A DNA stretch of 64,000 nucleotides from Pseudomonas sp. N40(2020) (GCF_014472415.1 NZ_JACSZV010000030.1:1-64000), one strand, 5' to 3'; counted from the stretch's first letter, positions 24,461 to 34,570 are shown. The notes: a model not told the origin generated them from the letters alone. A program made the numbers and translations.

Positions 24461-25393
24461 ATGGACATTGAAATCCTTAAACAGGCTGTCATGGATTCGC
24501 GCGATGGAATCACCATCTCCGACAACTGCAGAGATGACAATCCGTTGATTTTTGTCAATCCCGCCTTTGAACGCATGACCTGCTATTCTCTCGAAGAATC
24601 CATAAATATTAACTGTAGGTACTTACAGGGAGATGATCGTGAACAACCTGAATTAGAGGTCGTTCACCACGCCATTGCAAACGGGGAGTATTGTCTGGTT
24701 GTGTTGCGAAACTATCGGAAGGACGGAACGATGTTCTGGAATGAATTGAGCATATCGCCAATTCATGACGAGGCGGGAGCGGTCAGCAATTTTATAGGGA
24801 TACAAAAAGATGTCACATCGCGAGTTATTCTGCAGCAGCAACTCAATGACGAAATTCACTCCCTCGAAAAAACAAAATCGCATCTCGAGCAGCTATCGAT
24901 AAAAGACGGGCTTACCGGGGTTTATAATCGGCGCTTCTTTGATAGTCAGTTTGAGATTCAATACAAGATCGCTTGTCGGAACAGTGAGGCGCTCACGCTG
25001 ATCATGATTGATGTTGATGACTTCAAGTCATTCAATGACATATATGGGCATCAAGCAGGTGATGAAGCATTGATAGGTGTGGCGAATGGTTTGAGTAAAT
25101 CATTCCAGAGGGGCTCTGATTTTGTTGCCAGGTACGGGGGCGAAGAGTTTGTGATTTTATCCAGCGGCATGACGATGGATCAGTCATCTGTTTACGTGAA
25201 CTCACTGTGTCAGCGTGTGCGCGACTTGAGAATTGCGCACTCCTCTTCGCGCACGGGCTATTTAACGATAAGCATCGGATTTTCTGTTCATCAATTCACC
25301 CCGACAAACACGTCCAACTTACTGCTTACGCAAGCTGATAAAGCACTTTATCTAGCGAAAGAACGAGGTAGGAATCAGTGTGTAGGTTTTTAG
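24461..25393 (+). CDS. LOV-domain diguanylate cyclase (blue-light/redox c-di-GMP synthase)
   Basis: A 310-residue protein with an N-terminal LOV-type PAS domain (about residues 1-125). It carries the photo-reactive Cys in INCRYLQGDD and the flavin-domain signatures NPLIFVNPAFERMT, NYRKDGTMFWNELSISP and FIGIQKDVT. A short coiled linker leads to a GGDEF domain with an intact GGEEF motif (ARYGGEEFVIL). The RxxD I-site (RGSD) five residues before it implies product inhibition. It should make c-di-GMP in response to light. The LOV Cys motif is INCRYLQ instead of GRNCRFLQ. Start 24461 follows GTGAGG. The downstream EPS locus is a plausible but unproven output. Confidence 0.85.
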   Translation: MDIEILKQAVMDSRDGITISDNCRDDNPLIFVNPAFERMTCYSLEESININCRYLQGDDREQPELEVVHHAIANGEYCLVVLRNYRKDGTMFWNELSISPIHDEAGAVSNFIGIQKDVTSRVILQQQLNDEIHSLEKTKSHLEQLSIKDGLTGVYNRRFFDSQFEIQYKIACRNSEALTLIMIDVDDFKSFNDIYGHQAGDEALIGVANGLSKSFQRGSDFVARYGGEEFVILSSGMTMDQSSVYVNSLCQRVRDLRIAHSSSRTGYLTISIGFSVHQFTPTNTSNLLLTQADKALYLAKERGRNQCVGF

Positions 25394-25462
25394 GCGCGCT
25401 TTTCGGCCTCTTAATCATCGCCAACCCGACATGTCTGTCATGATCTTCCTTGAAAAATCTGC

Positions 25463-25493
25463 CCCACCTCAACGTTTCACTCGTCGAGGTGGG
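25463..25493 (-). terminator. Terminator for msrA (possibly bidirectional)
   Basis: CCCACCTC (25463-25470) pairs with GAGGTGGG (25486-25493). Leftward the stem is followed by GCAGATTTTTC, giving a U run for msrA. It lies between two convergent genes. Confidence 0.75.
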
Positions 25494-25504
25494 CAACCCT
25501 GCTC

Positions 25505-26011
25505 TCAGCCGCGCTTTGGCAGCTTCCAGTTCGGGCGAATGAAGTGGCAGGTGTAGCCATTCGGAATACGTTCCAGGTAATCCTGGTGCTCAGGTTCCGC
25601 TTCCCAGAACGGTCCCGCCGGTTCGATTTCGGTGACGACTCGGCCTGGCCACAGCTTTGAAGCGTCGACGTCGGCGGCGGTGTCTTCGGCGATGTCGCGT
25701 TGCTGTTCGTTCAGGTAATAGATCGCCGAGCGGTAGCTGGGGCCGAGGTCGTTGCCCTGACGGTTGGGCGTGCTCGGGTCATGGATCTGGAAGAAGAACT
25801 CAAGGATCTGCCGATAGCTGATCACCGCCGGGTCGAAGACGATCTCGATGGCTTCGGCGTGGTTGCCATGGTTGCGATAAGTGGCGTTCGGCACCTCGCC
25901 GCCGGTGTAGCCGACGCGCGTTTGCAGCACGCCGGGATAGCGCCGCAGCAGGTCCTGCATGCCCCAGAAGCAGCCGCCAGCGAGGATGGCAGTTTCGGTT
26001 TGGCTGGTCAT
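25505..26011 (-). CDS. msrA: Peptide methionine (S)-S-oxide reductase
   Basis: A 168-residue MsrA with the catalytic motif [17 protein letters not shown] (active Cys at about residue 14) and the downstream [21 protein letters not shown]. Also present is [25 protein letters not shown]. It repairs oxidised methionine in proteins using thioredoxin. Start 26011 has GAGGAAG upstream; a longer frame reaching 26122 lacks a site and homology. The C-terminus (PNWKLPKRG) has no second recycling Cys, so this is a short MsrA form. Confidence 0.9.
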   Translation of the reverse strand: MTSQTETAILAGGCFWGMQDLLRRYPGVLQTRVGYTGGEVPNATYRNHGNHAEAIEIVFDPAVISYRQILEFFFQIHDPSTPNRQGNDLGPSYRSAIYYLNEQQRDIAEDTAADVDASKLWPGRVVTEIEPAGPFWEAEPEHQDYLERIPNGYTCHFIRPNWKLPKRG

Positions 26012-26118
26012 GGTCTGTGCTTCCTCTCGGGAATTTTGGGTGTAGCCATTGTTATGCGGGCGTGTCCGGCAATTCCAAGTCTGGACGATACAAATAAGTC
26101 TGCTGATCACTCCCCACT

Positions 26119-27021
26119 TCAAGCGTGCTCTTCAAACCTGCGCACATCACCCAAAGAGTCACGCTGCATCGATTGCAGGTTTTTCTCGATGGTTTCGCAC
26201 AGGGCTTCCATCTGGATCTGGTGTTCGCTGTGGCGAAACGGGCTTTGCAGGTCAGTGCCGATGCGCTCGATGGCCAGTAGCATAAAGCCCACCACGGTGG
26301 AAGCCAGCGGAGTGAACCAGCCCAGGGATTCCACCAGACCTACGGGCACGATCAGGCAGAACAGCGAAATAAACAGCCGCGGGAAATACACATAGGGGTA
26401 GGGCAGCGGGGTATTGGCGATGCGTTCCATGCCGCCCTGGCTGTTGGAGAGTTCCACCAGCGTCGACTCCAGCCGTGCCAGGCGAATGCTGTCCAGGCGT
26501 CCAGCCTTGTATTCCCTGGCGAGCAGGGCGGCGGAACCGGTGAGGATGTCGTTGGCAAAGTTGTTGGTGGTGCCACTGCGGGCGAATTCATCGGCGGGAA
26601 TGAACGCCCGGACTTCCTCCGGACAAGGCTGACCCTGCAGATGCGCCGCGAGGCAGTTCACATACGCCACATGGCGTCGCAACAGGGTCGACTTGACCGG
26701 ATTGACTTCGCTGTCGGGGTCATCCAGCAACGTCAGGACCTGGCGGGCAAAACTGCGCGAGTTATTGATCATCGTGCCCCACAGCGTCCGCGCTTCCCAC
26801 CAACGGTTGTAGGCGCTGCTGTTACGAAAACTGATCAGCACCACCAGCGCCGAACCCAGCAACGTCAGGGGCATCAGCGGCAGGTTCATCTTGGCGTTCA
26901 GGAACAGCATGAAGTCCACGGTGACGGCGATGTCCCAGAGCAACAGCCAGAACAAGGCCCAACCGACATAGCCCATGGTCTTGATGATCAGACGGTATTT
27001 TTTGACGATGGCAGCTTTCAA
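26119..27021 (-). CDS. Bestrophin family ion channel
   Basis: A 300-residue bacterial bestrophin (UPF0187). Diagnostic are the N-terminal helix [20 protein letters not shown], the [22 protein letters not shown] motif and the later [31 protein letters not shown]. Four membrane helices are expected and the protein should form a pentameric channel for anions or cations in the inner membrane. About 100 bases separate it from the msrA start. Physiological role in Pseudomonas is unclear. Confidence 0.85.
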   Translation of the reverse strand: MKAAIVKKYRLIIKTMGYVGWALFWLLLWDIAVTVDFMLFLNAKMNLPLMPLTLLGSALVVLISFRNSSAYNRWWEARTLWGTMINNSRSFARQVLTLLDDPDSEVNPVKSTLLRRHVAYVNCLAAHLQGQPCPEEVRAFIPADEFARSGTTNNFANDILTGSAALLAREYKAGRLDSIRLARLESTLVELSNSQGGMERIANTPLPYPYVYFPRLFISLFCLIVPVGLVESLGWFTPLASTVVGFMLLAIERIGTDLQSPFRHSEHQIQMEALCETIEKNLQSMQRDSLGDVRRFEEHA

Positions 27022-27057
27022 ACGGAAACCTCGTGGCGAGCGATAAGCATTGATGCC

Positions 27058-28170
27058 TTAGCTCGGACGGTGTTTTCGGGGTAAAGGTTCGGTCAGTCGC
27101 GCAGGTTCTTCACTGGCTGGCTTATCAGCTCTGACACGATTGAGGGAGAAGGAAAGGAATCTTTTCATGAATCTGGCAATCGGCGTTTCTACTTTTTTGT
27201 GGATGAGCCACGACGCACCAATCATCAGGATGAGGGTTCCCCACAGCAGCAGATGCGGATTCACAGCCGGATAAGCAATGTTGAAAATCATGAACCCGAT
27301 CATTTGATGTAACAGGTAAAGCGGGTAAGTCAGTGCCCCTAATGCGGTCCAGTTCAACCTGCCTATGGCCGCTGTTTTGTTGGTCACAATCAAAAGAAAC
27401 GTCATGAAAAACAGGAAAATCACGCCGCAGATAATCAGAGGGTCGTATTCGGTCGAATACTTGCTTTCGATCGATTCGGCCCATGCTATGGCGGTGAAAC
27501 AGGCCAATGCCAATGCCCCCAGCAAGAGGAGAATCCGGGCAACTGTGAATCCTTTCGCCCATATGAGGTAGAACGTGGCACCTGCGATGAAATACGCCGC
27601 GTAGTCGGTGATCAAGATCGAACGCAGTTTTTCAAATACGAGTATTTCTGCTGTAGCAGAGACCAGTAGCCAAAGCACGAGGCAGGGTTCGATTTTCTCT
27701 ATTTTTTTGAAGCCCAACAGTATGGAGATCATCAGGTAGAACTTGATTTCCACAAACAGTGACCAGTAAACGCCGTCTATTTGCTCGACACCCATCAAGT
27801 CGCCAAGCAATGTCATGTTGATAAGGTATTGATAAAGAGTGGCCGTAAATCGTGGCTGGCCGATGGCGAGGATAAAAAGAAAAGTCAGGGTGCAGCACAC
27901 CCAGAACGCCGGGCAGAGCCGAACGACGCGGGAGATGAAAAAAACTTTGAGGTTATTGCTCGACGCGGTCATCAGAATGACGAATCCGCTGATCATGAAA
28001 AAAAGTTCGACGCCCAAATACCCGTACTTGGCGGGCTCAGCCAATAACGGGTAAGGCATTACAGACATGTCGCCCTTTGCATAGCCGCGAAAAGCATAGT
28101 GAAAAAACACTACGGCGATCGCAGCAAGGAATCGCAGCAAATCCAATTCCTTCAATCGTCGGTCGTTCAT
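27058..28170 (-). CDS. Acyltransferase 3 family membrane protein
   Basis: A 370-residue membrane acyltransferase of the OafA/NodX type with ~10 helices. The N-terminal ELDLLRFLAAIAVVFFHYAF carries the conserved arginine and histidine, and YLGVELFFMISGFVIL and RVVRLCPAFWVC follow. These enzymes O-acetylate surface sugars. It is the last gene of the exopolysaccharide locus, 125 bases beyond the GH16 gene, and probably decorates the polymer. Start 28170 follows GGAG; an earlier in-frame start at 28239 lacks one. Confidence 0.8.
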   Translation of the reverse strand: MNDRRLKELDLLRFLAAIAVVFFHYAFRGYAKGDMSVMPYPLLAEPAKYGYLGVELFFMISGFVILMTASSNNLKVFFISRVVRLCPAFWVCCTLTFLFILAIGQPRFTATLYQYLINMTLLGDLMGVEQIDGVYWSLFVEIKFYLMISILLGFKKIEKIEPCLVLWLLVSATAEILVFEKLRSILITDYAAYFIAGATFYLIWAKGFTVARILLLLGALALACFTAIAWAESIESKYSTEYDPLIICGVIFLFFMTFLLIVTNKTAAIGRLNWTALGALTYPLYLLHQMIGFMIFNIAYPAVNPHLLLWGTLILMIGASWLIHKKVETPIARFMKRFLSFSLNRVRADKPASEEPARLTEPLPRKHRPS

Positions 28171-28295
28171 GTATAGGCGCTCCAGACTTGTTAGCGCTGA
28201 TTGAAAACTGACGACTCTGGCGAGTGAAATTCGACCCAAGGCGAAAGCTGTTACAGCAAGGGCTGCTTATGGACTATCCAGGCTCCGTGAGACGG

Positions 28296-29771
28296 TTATG
28301 GACTGCGTTGCCACATGTAGAAGTAGTCAACTTCGAAGGTGGAGGGCAGGTCAGCATCGTCGACCACCCCGAACCATTTCCACATGGCCTCACTGTCAAA
28401 GTTCACCTCCATCGGGAAGAAGAAGTAGTTGTTCTTCGACTCCCTGACCAGCACGCCATCGACGTACCAGCGCAGGGTGTCGGGCTGCCAGTCGAAGCCG
28501 TAGATATGGAACGCATCCGCCAGGCGCCACGGACTGACCCAGATGCTGCCATTGTCGATATGTTCAGTGCTTTGTGGCGTCGCCCAGAGGTGGGCATTCA
28601 TGTGATACGAGCGGTCCAGGGCCGCGTCTTTGGTCTTGCCGGCGATTTCAAAGATGTCGATCTCGGTGGCGTTGTCGAGCATGCCTGTCCAGGCGAGCCA
28701 GAATGCGCTGGAACCTGCGGAGTTCATGGGTTTGGCACGGGCTTCGTAGTATCCGTAAAAACCGCGTTCAATTGTCCGCACCATCGCTGAGGTGTAGTCC
28801 TTGAAGCCGAGTTTGACGTACTTCTGCGGCAAGGTTTCCTTGCGGAAAACAATGTTCAGATTGCCATTGCTGACGGAGGCATTGTTCGGCGTGTAAAGCG
28901 CCGGTTTGCGTCCGAGCGACTCGTTCCCGATGGCGTTGTTGACGTGCCAGCGTGTGCGGTCGAGGGTGCTGCCGTTGAAGTCGTCGGACAGCTTCCTGTT
29001 GAGCGTCCACTGACCGGCATTGGCCTGGTCGGACAACGGCAGATTGGCGCGGGTCCGGGTCGGTAGTGCGCCGAGTGGTCCGACTCGGGTCCAGGTATCG
29101 GCTTGTTTGGGAATGGCAACGGACCATTTTTCCGCCAGGTACTGAAAGGCACGCTGGCGTTCTGCGAGTGAGGCAAACGCACGGTCGTACACCATCACTT
29201 CGGCGATGTCGCCGCGAAAGTTATCAGACTCACCCACGGCACTGCGCCCGATTGCATACGGACCGATCGGCACATCGTAAAGCTCAAGGACGGAAACGGT
29301 CGGCGCATACGCCGTGGTCTGTTGCAGGCTGATGGCGAAATTCGGCAAGACGTTATCGTTTTGGGCGGTTTGCGGGCCTGAGCTGAACAAGCGTTGCCAG
29401 GGATCAACCTCGGCTTGTTCGGGCAATCGGCGAGACACGATCAATACCGTCACCGGGCCTTTGGCGCTGCGCAGGGCTTTGCCCTGAAACGCCGACGCGC
29501 CACTGAAACGCACGACGGAATGGCCATTCAGGGCGTTTGCCATCCGCTGTGGCGGCGAGGCAGCATTGTCGACTGTCGCGTGATTGGACTTGCCGGATTT
29601 GTCATTCCAGCGCTGGACCCGGTTCTGCGCATCCAGGGTCATTGTTGACGCATCGTCCGCGTCCAGCCACAGCACCAGCCCGGTGGTGGGGGCACCGGGA
29701 GGCGCTGGTGCGGCGTTGCACACCATCGAAACCGACAGCAGCAGCAACGGCAGCAATCCTTTGAACGTCAT
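28296..29771 (-). CDS. Secreted LamG-GH16 glycoside hydrolase of the EPS locus
   Basis: A 491-residue protein with a signal peptide (LLPLLLLSVSMVCNA). An N-terminal concanavalin-like/LamG domain spans about residues 27-210 (GLVLWLDADD, FRGDIAEVMVYDRAF). A GH16 domain covers ~250-491 with the catalytic motif TEIDIFEIAG, where the first Glu is nucleophile, Asp assists and the second Glu is acid/base. GH16 enzymes cut beta-1,3 or beta-1,4 glucans and galactans. Its ATG overlaps the galE stop by four bases, so it belongs to the locus and probably trims the polymer in the periplasm or outside. Confidence 0.85.
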   Translation of the reverse strand: MTFKGLLPLLLLSVSMVCNAAPAPPGAPTTGLVLWLDADDASTMTLDAQNRVQRWNDKSGKSNHATVDNAASPPQRMANALNGHSVVRFSGASAFQGKALRSAKGPVTVLIVSRRLPEQAEVDPWQRLFSSGPQTAQNDNVLPNFAISLQQTTAYAPTVSVLELYDVPIGPYAIGRSAVGESDNFRGDIAEVMVYDRAFASLAERQRAFQYLAEKWSVAIPKQADTWTRVGPLGALPTRTRANLPLSDQANAGQWTLNRKLSDDFNGSTLDRTRWHVNNAIGNESLGRKPALYTPNNASVSNGNLNIVFRKETLPQKYVKLGFKDYTSAMVRTIERGFYGYYEARAKPMNSAGSSAFWLAWTGMLDNATEIDIFEIAGKTKDAALDRSYHMNAHLWATPQSTEHIDNGSIWVSPWRLADAFHIYGFDWQPDTLRWYVDGVLVRESKNNYFFFPMEVNFDSEAMWKWFGVVDDADLPSTFEVDYFYMWQRSP

Positions 29772-30823
29772 TTAACGGCAACCAGCGCTGGAATTTCGAA
29801 TGACGACTGATATCCCTGCGGATTACACGACTGCCAGCGCCATGTATCGACAATCATCTGTTGCAGATCGCGTTGCGCGGTCCAGCCCAGCTCCCGTCCG
29901 GCCTTGCCGGGGTCGGCCCAGCATTTGGCGATGTCACCTTCGCGTCGCGGTACAAACCGGTACGGAATGGTAATGCCGGTGATGTCTTCGAAACTCTGGA
30001 TGATTTGCAGCACGCTGTAGCCGATGCCTGTGCCGAGGTTCCAGACATTGATGCCGTTGTTGTACTGCAACACTTGAAGCGCTTTGAGGTGGCCGATGGC
30101 AAGGTCGACCACGTGGATGTAGTCGCGCACGCAGGTGCCGTCCACGGTGGGATAGTCGTTGCCGTACACCGTGAGTTCGGGAATCCGGCCAATCGCGACC
30201 TGCGTCAGACACGGCAACAGATTGTTGGGGCGGCCTCGGGGGTCTTCGCCGATCATCCCGCTTTCGTGAGCGCCAATCGGGTTGAAGTAGCGCAACAACG
30301 CGATGCTCCAGCGTGGATCGGAATGGCACAGATCGGTGAGCAACTCTTCGATCATGAGCTTGGTGCGGCCATAGGGATTGACTGGTTTGCCGGTGCCGAA
30401 ATCTTCGGCGATCGGTGTGCGAGTGGGCTCGCCGTAGACTGTGGCCGATGAGCTGAACACCAGTCGGAAGACGTTATGGCGAGCCATTGCCCGGCACAGG
30501 TCAAGCGTGCCGGCGACATTGTTGGCGTAGTAATCCAGCGGTTTGCGCACGCTTTCCGCAACGGATTTGAGGCTGGCAAAATGCACCACGGCCTCGATGT
30601 CATAGCGGCTGAAAATGTCGTCCAGCACGGCCGAATCACGGATGTCGCCATGGATGAAATCGACCCGGCTCAGGGTCAATTGCTCCAGGCGCGCGATGCA
30701 CTCTCGACAGCTGTTACTCAGGTTGTCGAGCACCAACACATGGTGTCCGGCATTGATGAGCGCCAAAGCGGTATGCGAGCCGATGTAACCGGCCCCGCCA
30801 GTAATCAACGTAGTTTTGCGCAT
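29768..30823 (-). CDS. galE: UDP-glucose 4-epimerase
   Basis: A 351-residue short-chain epimerase interconverting UDP-glucose and UDP-galactose. NAD motif TGGAGYIGSHTALALINAG, catalytic Tyr-Lys in NPYGRTKLMIEE, and the GalE-specific RYFNPIGAHESGMIGEDP. Length is slightly above the ~338 of E. coli GalE, with extra residues at the C-terminus. Located within the EPS operon, it suggests galactose (or GalNAc) as a building block. Overlaps the GH16 gene by four bases. Confidence 0.9.
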   Translation of the reverse strand: MRKTTLITGGAGYIGSHTALALINAGHHVLVLDNLSNSCRECIARLEQLTLSRVDFIHGDIRDSAVLDDIFSRYDIEAVVHFASLKSVAESVRKPLDYYANNVAGTLDLCRAMARHNVFRLVFSSSATVYGEPTRTPIAEDFGTGKPVNPYGRTKLMIEELLTDLCHSDPRWSIALLRYFNPIGAHESGMIGEDPRGRPNNLLPCLTQVAIGRIPELTVYGNDYPTVDGTCVRDYIHVVDLAIGHLKALQVLQYNNGINVWNLGTGIGYSVLQIIQSFEDITGITIPYRFVPRREGDIAKCWADPGKAGRELGWTAQRDLQQMIVDTWRWQSCNPQGYQSSFEIPALVAVK

Positions 30824-30853
30824 GGTGAGCTCTTCCTGTCTAAGGGACTGAAT

Positions 30854-32272
30854 TCAGCGGGAGGTGAAAACCGATTTGAATTCTTGCGGCCAGCGCGGGT
30901 GCATGACGCTATACGCCACGGCATAGCTCAGCGCGCCAACCACGATGTTGCAGATCAGGTGCAGGTAACCTTGAAAACCTTGCAGCGGTGACACGTACAC
31001 GACGGTCGTGGCCATGACGAGTGAGGCGATCACGCTGCGGTAATTGGAGTCGAAGAACCGACCCCAGCCGTAACCAATGGCCTCGTTGAGTCCACGGATT
31101 TGCAGCGGTGTGATCAACAGCATCCTGGCCAGCAACGCGATGGCCGCGGCCATGCCGCCGTACACGCTGCCGAACCCGTAGACCAGCGCCAGCGCCAGCA
31201 CGGTGGTGACCACTTCAGCCTTGATCGTCAGGTGGCTGCGATTGACCGCAACCAGTGCGGTGGTGGCGTACATGGCGGTGTTACCAATTGCCGCCGTGCA
31301 GGCCAGTACTTGCAGCAAGGGAATGGCCTCGGCCCACTTGGCGCCGAATATCAACAGGATGAGGTCGTTGGCCGTGAGCGCGATTCCGATGAACAGGGGC
31401 GTCAACAGAAAGCCGCTGACGGCAGTGGAGTCGCCAATGATCCCGAGCAGTCGCGATGGCTCTGCGCTGCGCCGGGCGAACACCGGCAGCGCATAGCTCA
31501 GCAGGCCGTTATAAATCGCCGTGCGTGGCAGATCGATGATGCGCATTGCCATGTTGAACATGCCGACCGCGTTCGCGCCGGCCGTCATCCCCAGCACCAC
31601 GTTGACCCCGCGCTGGAGTGTTTGTGTACTCAGCGCGTTGATGGCAACCGGTGTGCCGGCCTTCAACAGCTCCCGCAAGAACGGACCGTCAATGTAAAAG
31701 GCTATGCGCCGCGGGTCTGAGCGCATCAATACGATGATCGACACGAACTCCATGATCAGCACCTGGGCAATGACCGCCCAGGCCCCCCATCCCCAAAGCG
31801 CGACAGCGATGCCGCCGACGCCACCAAACACTTTGCCCAGTAACGTGCGCGACGCCAGCGTCTTGAAGTTGCCGCTGCGGCGCATTTGCGCCACATAGAC
31901 ACGCGCCATCATGGTGAAGAGGATTTTCACCGAGGCCACCGCCGTCATCGCTTGCAGCATCGGGTCGGGCGTATACAGCATCACCGCGCCCGAGATGACG
32001 ACGATGGAGACCAGGCTGACCAGTACCGAGGCCCAGAACGCGGTAGAGATGTGTTTATCTTCCAGTCGTTCAAGCCGTACCAGCGGATCTTCCAGCACCG
32101 AGGAGTAGATGAGACCGACCAACTCGACGATGGCAATGATGATCGTGCCGACCCCCAGTTCGGCGGGCGACAGCAGCCTGGCATACACGACAAAGGTAAT
32201 CATCGACAGGAAAATCAGGCCGAATTTTTCGGTGAAGATCCAGCCCAGGGAAATGAGGCGTCGATTGGCCAT
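30854..32272 (-). CDS. Wzx-type polysaccharide flippase
   Basis: A 472-residue MATE/MVF-like membrane protein with about 12-14 helices, opening MANRRLISLGWIFTEKFGLI and then FLSMITFVVYARLLSPAELG. This is typical of PST-family (RfbX/Wzx) flippases that move lipid-linked repeat units across the inner membrane. Start 32272 lies 14 bases past the stop of the glycosyltransferase gene. The Shine-Dalgarno is weak, so it may depend on coupling. Together with the Wzy candidate it identifies the locus as Wzx/Wzy-dependent. Confidence 0.85.
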   Translation of the reverse strand: MANRRLISLGWIFTEKFGLIFLSMITFVVYARLLSPAELGVGTIIIAIVELVGLIYSSVLEDPLVRLERLEDKHISTAFWASVLVSLVSIVVISGAVMLYTPDPMLQAMTAVASVKILFTMMARVYVAQMRRSGNFKTLASRTLLGKVFGGVGGIAVALWGWGAWAVIAQVLIMEFVSIIVLMRSDPRRIAFYIDGPFLRELLKAGTPVAINALSTQTLQRGVNVVLGMTAGANAVGMFNMAMRIIDLPRTAIYNGLLSYALPVFARRSAEPSRLLGIIGDSTAVSGFLLTPLFIGIALTANDLILLIFGAKWAEAIPLLQVLACTAAIGNTAMYATTALVAVNRSHLTIKAEVVTTVLALALVYGFGSVYGGMAAAIALLARMLLITPLQIRGLNEAIGYGWGRFFDSNYRSVIASLVMATTVVYVSPLQGFQGYLHLICNIVVGALSYAVAYSVMHPRWPQEFKSVFTSR

Positions 32273-32285
32273 GGCGGATACCGGT

Positions 32286-33239
32286 TCAATGAGCGGTGGT
32301 TGACACCGTTGGCTTGCGCAAGGATCTGGCGCGGGCATAGAGGTAACGCAGGGTTGGTTTGCCGTGGTCGAAGAACAGCGTTTGCCAGGAATGCTTGAGC
32401 ATTCGCTGGTACACATCGATCACCTCGCCATGCCAGCCGCCTCGGGAAAAGGTATTGAGAAAGTCGGTGTGGTTGGCCAGCACGAAATCGATCTGTTGCT
32501 GCTTGCTGAGCTGCGCGCCATAGCGGGCGAGATAGACTTCGACGAACTTGATCTTGTTCTGGTAGTGCTTTTTCGGTTGCGCGGTCATGTTGCCGCTGTT
32601 GATCGTGCGCTCCAGCAACACCTGCGGCACCGTGTGGATCTCCCAGTGTTCAGCGATTCGGGTCCACATGAAGCGATCCTCGCAATAACGCAGGCCGGCA
32701 TCGAAGCAGCCGAGTTGCATCATCACGTCGCGCTTGACCAGCGCGGCGGATACGCCGTTGAGGACGTTGGCGTGGATGAAATCGTAGAAGTGCATGCCGC
32801 TCTTGCGGATGTTGTCCAGTTGCCGCCTGCCGTCGCTGTAGTTGACCTGGCAGTAGCAGTCGATCAGCCCCACCGGCCGTCCCTGAAGACTGAGCTCGTC
32901 ATACAGCGCCAGTTGCAGCTCCAGCTTTTGCGGGCGCCATTGGTCATCGGCATCGAGCATCGCCACAAACGTCTCTTGAGAGTGCCGAATCCCATGGTTG
33001 CGGGCGCTGGCCTGACCTTCGTTGGCTTGCTGCAACAGCGTCAGGCGAAACGGCGCCGCGAAGTCTTTGACCCGTTGTGGCCCGTCATCGGTGGAACCAT
33101 CGTCAATAACGATGACGTGATCGGGCAGTCGGGTTTGCTCGGCCAGGGATACCAGCGTTTGCTCAATGCTGTCGGCGCCGTTGTACATCGGGATCACGAC
33201 GCACACGGTATGCGGTGAAGGGGAGGCTTGGTTTATCAC
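32286..33239 (-). CDS. Family 2 glycosyltransferase
   Basis: A 317-residue GT-A enzyme: VVIPMYNGADSIEQTLVSLA near residue 13, HVIVIDDGSTDDGPQ, NEGQASARNHGI and the metal-binding DADD (AMLDADDQWRP). It adds one sugar to the lipid-linked repeat unit on the cytoplasmic face of the inner membrane. The start is GTG at 33239, with AAGGAG eight bases before it. Donor and linkage cannot be read from the sequence. Confidence 0.85.
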   Translation of the reverse strand: MINQASPSPHTVCVVIPMYNGADSIEQTLVSLAEQTRLPDHVIVIDDGSTDDGPQRVKDFAAPFRLTLLQQANEGQASARNHGIRHSQETFVAMLDADDQWRPQKLELQLALYDELSLQGRPVGLIDCYCQVNYSDGRRQLDNIRKSGMHFYDFIHANVLNGVSAALVKRDVMMQLGCFDAGLRYCEDRFMWTRIAEHWEIHTVPQVLLERTINSGNMTAQPKKHYQNKIKFVEVYLARYGAQLSKQQQIDFVLANHTDFLNTFSRGGWHGEVIDVYQRMLKHSWQTLFFDHGKPTLRYLYARARSLRKPTVSTTAH

Positions 33240-33256
33240 GGGTGTTTCTCCTTCTG

Positions 33257-34570
33257 TTACGCCTTGGCTGAATCACGCGGTAATGCCCTGCCAGACGGAC
33301 GCTGACGCAGGGTGGCCGGTGATAACTCGGGAAATATCGCGCAGTGATGTCGGAAGGACAGCGCCAGGGTGCAGAACACCAAAAACTCGGCGGAGCGGTA
33401 GTTGGGGATCACGTACGCCACATAATTGGTGACGGCGAACAAGCCGATGATCACCAAAGCGCTGGCACGAAACTGTGCGGACTGGTTCGCCGTCACAGCG
33501 CGGTATTGTTTGAATAACGCTTCGCCCAGCAGCAGCACCAGCGCAGTCAACTGGATAAAACCACCGTTGAGCAGCGTCTCCATGTAGCCGCTGTGGGCGT
33601 TGCCGATGTAGCCCCAGCGAGTGATGAAAGCATCCGCGTCGGGGCTGGCCCAGAAGGCGCCGAAGCCGTAACCCTTGAGCCACTGCTGGTCGATAAATGG
33701 CGCCAGCAGCTCCCAGATCAACGTGCGATCAGTGAGAGAAGGATCGCGACCGGCGATTTCCAGCAGCCACGCAAGGTGGTTGTACAGCAACAGACAAACC
33801 AGCAGAAACACCAGCGTGCAACCGAAGAACAGCCACTGCGAGCGATTGATACGCAAGCGAATCAGAGTGAGGAAGTACCAGTAGCTCACCGTGCCAGACA
33901 CTATCAGTGCTACGCCGGTCGCCGATTGGGCGAGCAGGATGGCGATCAGCGAAGAAAACGAGCAGAAGAGGGCCCAGCGGTTGCCCTGGCGGATCATCGG
34001 CAGCAACAGCAGGATGGCGATCGCGTTGAGCCGTGCACCGGCATTTTTTTCGGCAAAAATCCCCTTGAAGGCGCCGTCGCGAATACCACCGGACAAGAAC
34101 GCGAGGTCAGGCCTGACCACGGCGAGTATCAAGCCAACCAACGCCGCCACGCCGATGGCACAACCGAGCATGTAGGTGATTTTTTCGAGGGGGTAGTTAT
34201 AGGCAATGAAACCGGCAAAAAAGACCACGCTGAGCATCGCGATAACCCGCTTGAACGTCAGCATCGGGTCGTAGGACCAGCCAATAGAGGCGATCACACA
34301 AGCCATGAACACCAGCAGAAAGAAGTTACTGCGGTAAAAGGTTTTGCTGAGGAAGACCTTGTTGCGGATGAAGAAGAACAACGGCACCAGCAGCGTGATG
34401 AGGCCGCAGACCTGGTTGGCGACGCTGCCTTCGAGGTCTTTATCGACGTCACCGAAACTGAATGCGCCGCCCAGCCCAAGGACAAACGTGATCACCTGGA
34501 TGTAAAACAGCACGCCGAACAGGGTGAAGCCATCGCGTAACGTCGAGTATCTGATCGCCAGTGTGCTCAT
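33257..34570 (-). CDS. O-antigen ligase/polymerase family protein (Wzy candidate)
   Basis: A 437-residue membrane protein with ~11-12 helices and the Wzy_C/O-antigen ligase features. A large periplasmic loop carries RDPSLTDRTLIWELLAPFID and GYGFGAFWASPDA, followed by GNAHSGYMETLLNGG with the conserved His. In this context it most likely polymerises the EPS repeat units in the periplasm. Its ATG overlaps the stop of the upstream glycosyltransferase gene by four bases. Confidence 0.8.
   Translation of the reverse strand: MSTLAIRYSTLRDGFTLFGVLFYIQVITFVLGLGGAFSFGDVDKDLEGSVANQVCGLITLLVPLFFFIRNKVFLSKTFYRSNFFLLVFMACVIASIGWSYDPMLTFKRVIAMLSVVFFAGFIAYNYPLEKITYMLGCAIGVAALVGLILAVVRPDLAFLSGGIRDGAFKGIFAEKNAGARLNAIAILLLLPMIRQGNRWALFCSFSSLIAILLAQSATGVALIVSGTVSYWYFLTLIRLRINRSQWLFFGCTLVFLLVCLLLYNHLAWLLEIAGRDPSLTDRTLIWELLAPFIDQQWLKGYGFGAFWASPDADAFITRWGYIGNAHSGYMETLLNGGFIQLTALVLLLGEALFKQYRAVTANQSAQFRASALVIIGLFAVTNYVAYVIPNYRSAEFLVFCTLALSFRHHCAIFPELSPATLRQRPSGRALPRDSAKA

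Noticed and set aside
33593-34540. 315-codon open frame antisense to the Wzy candidate
   Set aside because: Gln/Glu/Arg-rich product complementary to membrane-helix codons; a shadow of a transmembrane gene.
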